A stretch of DNA of 44,824 nucleotides from Phaeoceros laevis (Eukaryota; Anthocerotophyta; Anthocerotopsida; Notothyladales), in the NCBI GenBank assembly GCA_049999765.1, contig JBNGIQ010008919.1, positions 1 through 44,824 of the forward strand, in the 5' to 3' direction. Shown in pieces: positions 38,010 through 44,824 of this stretch. The translations under genes and the position numbers were made by a program. How positions within the stretch are numbered: the stretch's first letter is position 1; every line of letters begins with the position of its first letter. The notes under the pieces are model-generated. The model saw nothing but the letters and a program-made list of their open reading frames with translations. It was not told the origin of the DNA and searched no databases.

Positions 38010-39117
38010 TTTTTTTTTTTGTTTGGTGGACATACTTTTACTATCATAATGTGAGAGATATAATTACAACCGGGAGTTGCCTCGACCGGTCTGCATTGAA
38101 GGCTGCCTGAGCAACCTCCCTAAGCTGATTCTCTCAAGCTACAGCTCATCCAAAGGGAGCACCTAACCTGTGAGGTCACCAAACATGCTTCTTTTTTAAT
38201 AAAGAACATGTTTTGAGACACAGCCGTCTAAACATTGGCCACTACCTAGCACACTCACTAGTTGTGCTAAGGTCTCCAGGTAGCAATTACAAGCACACAA
38301 CTGTTAACTTGTATCCAAGTCTTCCTTTGCTAGACAAGTGAAATCTACCACGTCTTGAATCTTAGAAACACTCACTTAGACCACACTCTCATTCTCAAGA
38401 AATCTGCGGAGAAGCACTCCACCTACCCATACATTAGGATCTGTTGCCTAGCTCAACCTGGATGTGTCTAGGGAACATTGCTAAGCACGAGAGCAATTGT
38501 TTTTGCTCAATCTTGCTGTGCTGGACCAACTAACAAACCCAATTAAAGAAAGCTCTTTCTCAAAATATCTGTGGAGAAATAGTTCACCTATGTATGCATT
38601 AGGACCTGCTGCCTAGCTCAACCTAGAGTGTGTCTAGAGAACACTGTTGAGCAAGAGAGCAACATGTTTTTGCTCAATCTTGCTGTGCTGGACCAATAAA
38701 CAAATCCAATCAAACTTTGCATTTGTAAATCAAATAAACAGGTCTTCTCAACCCTTGTATTGGCCATGTAAGTGCTGATCCTTACTGCGTTCATGCTTGC
38801 CACCCAAAACCTTGGAGAAAAACCATTTATCCAACCATTATCCAACCATGTCATATTGCCACCACATATTGCCTAAGGCAAGAACCATCAACAACCAACA
38901 AATGCTTTGTTGACTACAGTTGCCTTGCTGACTGCTCACTTATAACACCACAGCCATGTCCAGCAACAAGGCCTCCTTGGACATTGCTGCCCTGCTTAGT
39001 GGAAACCTGTCGTTTGACTCTTCCACTCTACCACCTTCCAACCATAGATTGCACCAAACACAATTCTTGCACAACTTCTTATACAATAGCTGCTGCACTT
39101 GCAGCAATTGCAACAAC
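38010..39117 (-). mobile_element. R1 copy B, 5'-truncated
   Basis: T run at 38010-38020, then the R1 end (CTTTTACT at 38035-38042). It matches copy A closely through GGAGTTGCCTCGACCGGTC to the GCAATTGCAACAA at about 39117, where homology stops. About 1.1 kb; it has both internal repeat units (about 38399 and 38548). No clear target duplication was found. Confidence 0.85.
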
Positions 39118-39221
39118 AGTGAAATTGTCATAACCGTCGCTCGTGTGGTATAAAAGACACAGCGACATAGTGATAATTAACTATTTGCATCTGTCGATGT
39201 TCTTCTTCCCAAAAGTCTAAA
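39118..39221 (+). repeat. Orphan LTR 3' part with TATA box
   Basis: TATAAAAG at 39149-39156 lies 65 bases upstream of a PBS, so this is the end of an LTR whose outer part is replaced by R1 copy B. Confidence 0.5.
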
Positions 39222-39233
39222 TGTTATCAGAGC
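39222..39233 (+). promoter_or_regulatory. Primer binding site (iMet type, one mismatch)
   Basis: TGTTATCAGAGC versus the standard TGGTATCAGAGC. It marks the 5' end of Copia IV. Confidence 0.7.
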
Positions 39234-40212
39234 TCTGGCAGCCATGATTGGCAATCAAATGGTGTTTTTGTGCACTATCACCGAGTGCGCAAAGTTGACA
39301 AACAAGACAGTACAGGAATCCTGGGAGGAACTCCTGGAAGAGACGATATTCAAATGTTTGTTGATCCTCAATGGTGTTACCGACCTTTCCTATCTGGATG
39401 AGCCTCCCTAAATCACCTTTGGGCACACACGAGACCATTTGAGCTTGTTCACATCAGGAAAATTTGGACAGATGGAGAACAAGTGCCAGCTACTTCCGTG
39501 TGCACCTGCAAGACAGTTGTCAATCAACAAACAGGTCTGAAATCTTTGAGGGACAAGTCAGGTTTAGCAAACCTAGATATGATTGGAAGTTCTTGTTGAG
39601 ATGGAGGACGGTGATTCTCATCGCAGGATCGCCGCTCCAATAGTCCGCTCAGAAACCTGACTATGGGACTGCAAGCGCTGTTGTGCACAACTTTGCAAGT
39701 ACAAGACCTGTCATCTACACGAAGTTTAAAGGGAAAATTAGACAAGAACGCGAGTCGTGAAAAATGTCTTACAGAAAACCAGATTCTTGATTACCTCCAT
39801 CGCCGTATTCCAGAACTTTTTGATTGCCTTCATTGACTTGAATTGAGGTTGCAATTATCAGTGAAACCCTCAAAGATCTCTGAGAAAATCAAATGACCTG
39901 TATTAAACAAAGTGAGCAGTTGGTCATAACCCAGGAGGACACATGCCAGAAAACTGAAGACCAGAACAATCTAAATTTGCAGAGCGCATAAGAGGAAGGA
40001 CTCCTACTTGGCTTACAAAGGATCCCACAAAACCTAAGTCAAGATCTGAATCTCCTTCGCCTCATAGACTTTGGATTTCCACTCCACCGGGATCCAAACT
40101 GATAATTCACCACAGATCAAGCCACCAGTGATGGACTGCCCTAAGTCAGATGTTTGCCACAACAAACCAGTCTTCAGTGGTTCATGCAACCAGATCCATC
40201 TAGTATTGCAAG
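39234..40212 (+). pseudogene. Copia IV leader and decayed Gag start
   Basis: Coding traces in changing frames, including LTENQILDYLHRRIPELFDC, then IKPPVMDCPKSD near 40115, which resembles a copia Gag start. Many stops; no intact domain. Confidence 0.4.
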
Positions 40213-40769
40213 ATGAAGGACAGTGATAGTGTTGAGGAACATATAATGAGATTCCGTCATTTGCGACAGAAACTTGCTTCTGCTGGCACCAAGGTGACCA
40301 AGCTGCAGGCATCTGTAGCATTGTTAATGTCACTTTCTAAAAAATTCGTGTTTTTGTTAGTACACAAAACAGCAGCTTGCGAGCGGCGGGTGCAGCAGCA
40401 ACGTCCTTATCCAATACAATTGGAGCGTTGCTCGAAGAAGAAGCAAAACTAACCTCTACTAGGCAGCACTCGTCTCAAAGCAATCGAGCACTGTTCTCCT
40501 CACATGGCGGCCGTGGTGGCAGAGGCAGTCGGTTTGCACAACGAGGTCGAGGTAGAGGCTTCAATAACTTTCAAACCAACCGTAAAATAATTTGTAATTG
40601 GTGCAGGATACTGGGGCATATCGGAGATGAATGTTGGAAGAAAAAATCCGGAGAACCTCGGAAACCTGCACCGAATGAGGCAAATCTATCAGTCAAACCA
40701 AAGAGTAATGCAGTAATTTTGGCGTTTTCTTGGCCAATACTAGAGTGGACAAGGATTGTCGGATTGTAG
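40213..40769 (+). pseudogene. Copia IV Gag
   Basis: SVEEHIMRFRHLRQKLASAG (UBN2 Gag), then after a frameshift SNTIGALLEEEAKLTSTRQH, ALFSSHGGRGGRGSRF with an RG-rich stretch, and the knuckle CNWCRILGHIGDEC (CX2CX4HX4C, 40593-40634). The RG-rich box before the knuckle is common in copia Gags and binds RNA. The frame ends as the protease starts. Confidence 0.82.
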
Positions 40770-41338
40770 ACTCTTGGCATCAACGAGAATCTCTCTCAAT
40801 AGGCAGCGATTTCTCAACTACAAAAGAATGGACCCTAAACACTATATATTGTTGGGCGACGAAAGTGGATTACCCGTGGCAGGCATTGGAGATTTATCAC
40901 TCATGCTAGCAAATGGAACGGTTAAATGCCTTCATGATGTTTTGCATGTACCGCAAATGAAAAAAAAATGTTATCCATCAGACAGACATGTAAGGACTGG
41001 AAAGTAACCATGGAGTTTGATGAAAATACCTGTCGGCTGAGAGAGACTGATTCCAAGGACGTTTGTGCTGTGGAGTTTTGTATTAAAAAAGGAATTTCCA
41101 GGCAGCTCACAGTACCATATAACTCCAACCAAAATCCTATAGCTGAACTCAAGAACAGGTATTTGCAAGAATGTGCTAGAACATTACTCACACATGCAAA
41201 GCTGCATCAAAGCTACTGGGCCGAAGCTGTTCAAACTGCTGGCCACTTATTTACAAAACAGGATTGTCGAAAACTTTCTTTGAAGGTTCAACCCCATTTG
41301 AGAGATGGACAGGCAGGAATCACAGGATTGCCTAGGCA
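40770..41338 (+). pseudogene. Copia IV protease and integrase with internal deletion
   Basis: The protease IVDS is followed by a frame change in the active site. Then MDPKHYILLGDESG, VAGIGDLSLMLANGTVK and HDVLHVPQM follow. The first part of integrase is missing: the sequence jumps from VTMEFDENTCRL to EFCIKKGISRQLTVPY, NPIAELKNRYLQE and YWAEAVQTA, then TPFERWTGRN. The HHCC and both integrase Asp residues are deleted. It ends at about 41330 where gypsy sequence begins. Confidence 0.8.
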
Positions 41339-42119
41339 GATTGATCTACAGAGCGCATTAACCAGACCGTTGAAGATATCTTGCGCTCTCATTGCAGCAA
41401 CCATCTGGGAGCATGGGACCAATACCTTTGGATGACAGAGTTTGCCTGCAATGATGCTATATGCGCGGCTACAGGCATGTCTCCCTTTATGCTAACATGG
41501 GATTTCACCCCAAAACCATCTTATTGGCTGCACTACCAGCTGCTCAACTCGTGCTTGCAGCACACGACTATTTATAGCACTGCATCGACGTTCATCAACA
41601 AGCACGCCAAGTGGCATTGGATGCCCAGAACCATGACAAGCAATATGCGGACAGGCATTGCAGATTTGAGGAATTTCAAGTTGGGGACCACGTTCTCCTC
41701 AATACCAAAAATCTTGTCCTGCCAGCTACTTTTGCCCGTAAGTTATTTGACAAGTACATCGGTCCCTATCCCATCTCTAGACGGATTGGCACAGTTGCAT
41801 ATGAACTTCAGCTCCCTCCCCAAGTACGTGTCCATAATGTGTTCCATGTTGCCTTACTTCATCGTTATCATGGACCGCTGCCTGACCGATCCCCACCAAC
41901 ATGGAAATGAGAACTGAAGAGTATGAAGTTGCCGCCATTCTGCGCCATCGTCATGCAGTTTGTCGGCAACTTCAATTCCTCGTGCTTTGGCAGGGATATC
42001 CAGCGTCTGACTCCACATGGGAACCCATCATTCATTTGGCTCACGCTACCCGACTTCTCACTGCCTATGCTCAGCAGCACGGTCTTCAGCTACCCACACG
42101 CTTTGAGGACAAAGCGTAA
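41339..42119 (+). pseudogene. Gypsy II integrase C-terminal region and chromodomain
   Basis: From 41345: STERINQTVEDILRSHCS, AWDQYLWMTEFACNDA and GMSPFMLTWDFTPKPS, the end of a gypsy integrase core. After a frameshift the GPY/F-type region QYADRHCRFEEFQVGDHVLL, RKLFDKYIGPYPISRRIGTV, VHNVFHVALLHRY follows (41611-41910). A second frameshift leads to a chromodomain (41901-42119): EEYEVAAILRHR, QFLVLWQGYPASDSTWEP. Tyr, Trp and Trp of the methyl-lysine cage are visible. Chromodomains at this position define chromoviruses and steer insertion to heterochromatin. RT and Gag of this element are absent. Confidence 0.88.
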
Positions 42120-42440
42120 CCCCCCTGGGTGCATGTCATGGAGGCATAGGTTAGAAGTCGTTAGATGTACAGTTTAGAAGCTGTTAGGTTAGTGGTAGTT
42201 AATCTTTCTTTTTTACATGGCTGCCACCCAGCTGTTGTGTTGGCACCGCCACTAGTCGGCTGGGGGAAGGTGGCTAACCAGGCTACTTAAGCACGCAAAA
42301 CGAGAGAACAGGGATTTTTGCGGGCACAGACAGATGCGCATGCCATCTTTGAAAGAACTGGGTCTAACAAATAAAAAAGCATCGGAGTGCCAAACTAGGG
42401 TCCTTGCCCAACCGCATTCAAGGTTACGGTAAATAACAAC
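42120..42440 (+). repeat. Possible Gypsy II 3' end or LTR
   Basis: Non-coding DNA after the chromodomain stop, with an AATAAAAAAG poly(A)-signal-like word at 42370. LTR ends could not be fixed because no second copy exists in the window. Confidence 0.3.
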
Positions 42441-42716
42441 ACTTCAACATTGTATTCATTCAATGGAGACAAATATTACAGCCTCATGTGTGATGTTCTC
42501 GACAGCCGTGCAATTGTGTATTGTCACTCTCAGTGCGCGTGGGTTTCTGCGGAATGCTATTTCTATTTTTAAGAGCTTCAAAGCACACCGATGGGAAATC
42601 TCTTCCTCAAGCTCCGCCTTCAAGTGTTTTTGATGCATGCATGGATAGTTTGCCAAGAATCTATGTTAAACTTTTAGGCGGCCTCACTGCTTATGATCTA
42701 AGCAGGTATTTCTGGA
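42441..42716. other. Spacer, no gene recognised
   Basis: Two short frames without motifs. Confidence 0.35.
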
Positions 42717-42835
42717 TTTTTTTTTTTTTTGGTGAAATACCATGGCGCTTTTACTGACAGTAACGTTTACAGAAGCCTCCAGGCTTTAGATAGCCAGACA
42801 GACCTGACTGTCTACCCTAGTCGGGACGGATCTTT
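42717..42835 (-). mobile_element. SINE-like element, second copy
   Basis: A 14-T run (42717-42730) is the A-tail on the minus strand, followed inward by GGTGAAATACCATGGCGC and CTTTTACT. 47 bases match the insertion at 28860 with three mismatches. The body extends about 60 bases further than that copy; edge approximate. No clear pol III A/B boxes, so SINE status is unproven. Confidence 0.65.
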
Positions 42836-43497
42836 TGTTTCTTGGTGTTAAAGAATTATTGTAGGGGTAGTTCCCATGCATTTGTGTTATGTTGTGAGGC
42901 AGTATAGTAGCTTATGAATTGATTTCCTTCATTTGCATTTAGAAGTTCTTTGAAACTGGGCTCCTTTTGGCCATGGCCTTCTTGTTTTGCTTTGTGAGAC
43001 CGACTCATTCTTTGATTCATTCTTTTACACGTATCGCTTATCTCATTGGCTTTCTTTTCTTGCTTTTCTTTCCAAGCAAAAATATCCATAGACTGCTATA
43101 GTTTGCCTTTTTTACAATGTTGACATATGTAATTCCTTGTCCGGAAAGTGCTATTGCCTGTGAGGGGGTTGGACAACTTCCTAGATCTCTCTTTCTTTTT
43201 TCTAACAAGGGTGGTAATTTATCAGGGGAGCACTTGATATTCCAGATTTGATGGAGGGTGGTAATATCTAGAATTCTGTCAAGTAGAAAAACATTGATGG
43301 TATGAGGATATTCACCAACTAACCACTCTAGCAACTTTAGAGCTCAGTTGTATCTCCCTCTTTCCCCCTCCTCCCCCCTTCCCCTTTTTCTGGCTAGTTT
43401 AAGCATGTAGGGGTCGTAAATAGAGGGCCTTTAAAATGCTAGTCGTGCAGGTCCTAATAGGGTCCTTACTTCAACGTAGCCTTGCAATGCCTTTGCT
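42836..43497. other. Spacer, pyrimidine-rich, no gene
   Basis: Frames on the minus strand (43089-42856, 43334-43038) have Lys-rich composition and no domain. A C/T tract lies at 43355-43390. Confidence 0.35.
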
Positions 43498-43870
43498 GTG
43501 CAATTGGACTCAAGGCCCAGACTGTACTATTCAACTCAACTCAACCAATGCATTGAAACTTGGTACCACTGGGCTCAAATGCATTGGTTAGTTGAGTGGC
43601 CTGACGCTGGCAAATTAGGAGGAGCAAGCTGCGAAGGTGGTGGAGGAGATCTGGCGGGCAGACTCCCCCCAAAGCTGTGCATTTTTGAATGGCTGGTGGC
43701 TCACCAGGCCCTACCCACCATCGAGCACAAATTTGACTGGCTCTATGATCTGGGCGCAACGCTGTGCTCCAGATGCCAAGAATGTACGATGGTATCCCTG
43801 CCACATGTTTAGATCGAGTGCCCGGCGGCCCAATGTGTCTGGGGAGCCCTAGCCTCCTACATAGGCAGTA
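43498..43870 (+). pseudogene. LINE II zf-RVT domain
   Basis: EIWRADS in one frame, then after a C-run frameshift PPKLCIFEWLVAHQALPT, WLYDLGATLCSRC (C90-x2-C93) and PHV-stop-IECPAAQCVWG (His, four positions, Cys). All four zinc ligands are present, with one TAG between His and Cys. The domain follows RT in plant LINEs and is thought to bind template RNA. Confidence 0.8.
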
Positions 43871-44745
43871 AGTGGAGCACCTTACCCTGACATCTCGTTT
43901 CCTGCTGCTCAACCTGCCGCAAAACAGGGAGGAACGCCGGCTTGCCAAGCTTGATGCTTAGCAAGTCTGGCGGGCATGGACGTTCTATACTGGATGGAGT
44001 GAATGGACAGCCTTCTTCTACGGGTGCAAGCAAGCCATGCCAGCGCTTCCCTTGGCCCAGCAAGCCTGGACCAAAACTGCCCAGACGTCCAAATTGGCAT
44101 GGCTGGCCCGGCCGGAAGATCCAGTTAAAGGGTGTCCCCCCCCTCCAAATTTCCTCTTCAAGATTGGTATGGTCGAGCGGCAAGCCCCGGAAGATGGAAT
44201 ACATTGGAACTATGTGCCCCCGTTGGTGCTGCATAGCCTCCTCACACAACGGTACACCCGATGGCTCGAGAAGCAGGAGGCGGCAGCCAATGCGCGCGCC
44301 CTGCGCCGGTCCCAAAACACGGAGCCTGCGGGTACGAGGTCACCGCCGGTACCCCCCCCCCCCCCTTTGGACACCGGCCCGCTTCAGCAGCTGGAGGCCA
44401 CCCCCCTGCCCTCCGGACCTAGGCTAGAGATTGTCCGACCGGCGACAGACGCAGGGGGGCCAGTGCTTGGCAGGATCGGCAGCCCAGCGCCTCCCCCCCT
44501 GTCCCAGGACTGGGAGCTCTCCAACTGTCAGGAATAATGACGAGGGTACTCTCAACGACCAGCGTCCCCCGAGTGGTCCAAACCCGACAGCAAGAACAAG
44601 ACCCTCCCAGGCAACTGTCCGGCCCGCCGTCGCAAGACCCAAGCCGTTAGTAGACATGCCTAAGCGCGGCTCCAACAGCAAGCACCCATCCAGGAGATTT
44701 CTGCGACCCCTCGGACTAGACCTGATACGCTACTGGTTGCCTTGA
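43871..44745 (+). pseudogene. LINE II C-terminal tail
   Basis: The frame 44037-44537 reads MPALPLAQQAWTKTAQTSKL, LARPEDPVKGCPPPPN and WNYVPPLVLHSLLTQRYTRW, preceded near 43965 by QVWRAWTFYTGWSEWTAFFY in the same frame. The Pro-rich remainder (TRSPPVPPPPP) reflects a poly-C run at 44352-44364. Another frame stays open to 44745. Probably disordered tail. Confidence 0.55.
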
Positions 44746-44768
44746 GTAGCGCTGAAAGGGAATTCTGC

Positions 44769-44824
44769 GCAAGGTGCAAGAAAATCTGTGTGATCCAGAG
44801 CTCACAGATTTTCTTGCACCTTGC
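44769..44824. repeat. Perfect 22-bp inverted repeat at the window end
   Basis: 44769-44790 is the exact reverse complement of 44803-44824, with a 12-base loop (44791-44802). The right arm runs to the very last base, so the palindrome may continue. Confidence 0.95.

Larger units (their letters stand above)
43498..44745 (+). mobile_element. LINE II: 3' part of an L1-type element
   Basis: Contains zf-RVT and the typical C-terminal tail, split over three frames, without RT or endonuclease. Homologous in layout to LINE I but with different sequence. Confidence 0.75.

Noticed and set aside
44037-44537. Pro-rich 166-codon ORF considered as a cell-wall or extensin-like gene
   Set aside because: It follows the LINE II zf-RVT domain in order and the Pro runs come from a poly-C tract; better explained as the LINE tail.

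Overview
The window looks like retrotransposon-rich nuclear DNA of a green plant or streptophyte alga. The evidence is the mix of Ty1/copia, Ty3/gypsy with a chromodomain, L1-type LINEs with a plant-style zf-RVT domain, initiator-Met primer binding sites and scattered TTTAGGG telomere-like units. Nothing in it looks prokaryotic. I cannot name the species. Three runs of exactly 100 N (18150-18249, 24383-24482, 36360-36459) are assembly gaps of unknown size.

Layout. 1-780: GC-rich CCATGG repeat and a promoter-like stretch. 790-4843 (minus): Gypsy I, with LTR, PBS, Gag, protease, RT and RNase H, broken by frameshifts and cut off inside integrase. 5986-10164 (minus): Copia I, with 3' LTR, PPT and pol but no 5' end. 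10600-12532 (plus): 3' half of LINE I. 12556-12972: intact unknown ORF. 13094-18149 (plus): Copia II, split by a 1462-bp non-coding retroelement (called R1 here) with a perfect 14-bp target duplication. 18250-21430: sparse DNA with one unknown ORF (18424-18771, minus), tandem repeats and strong hairpins. 21430-22122 (minus): broken relative of the hAT-derived zinc-finger (ZNF862-like) genes. 22980-24220 (plus): short open windows with good splice signals, the best candidates for host exons. 25300-27840: two more R1 copies around a decayed coding stretch. 27822-28530: two LINE fragments in opposite orientation. 28540-32680 (plus): Copia III, same family as Copia I, with a short SINE-like insertion in its Gag zinc knuckle. 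32940-34540: two unrecognised decayed coding stretches. 36460-42440 (plus): two orphan LTR/PBS remnants, R1 copy B, and a Copia IV Gag-integrase remnant joined to a Gypsy II integrase-chromodomain tail. 42717-42835: a second SINE-like copy. 43498-44745 (plus): LINE II 3' part. 44769-44824: a perfect 22-bp inverted repeat ending at the last base.

How the parts relate. Every retroelement here is inactivated, and each copia copy has lost a different catalytic residue. The most interesting signal is that LINE I, the short SINE-like element and R1 all end in a similar AGTAAAAG...CACC-poly(A) tail. This suggests that non-coding elements were mobilised in trans by one LINE machinery. The host-gene content is small and uncertain: three candidate exons near 23-24 kb, one possible terminal exon at 27.1 kb and one uncharacterised 115-aa ORF at 18.4 kb.
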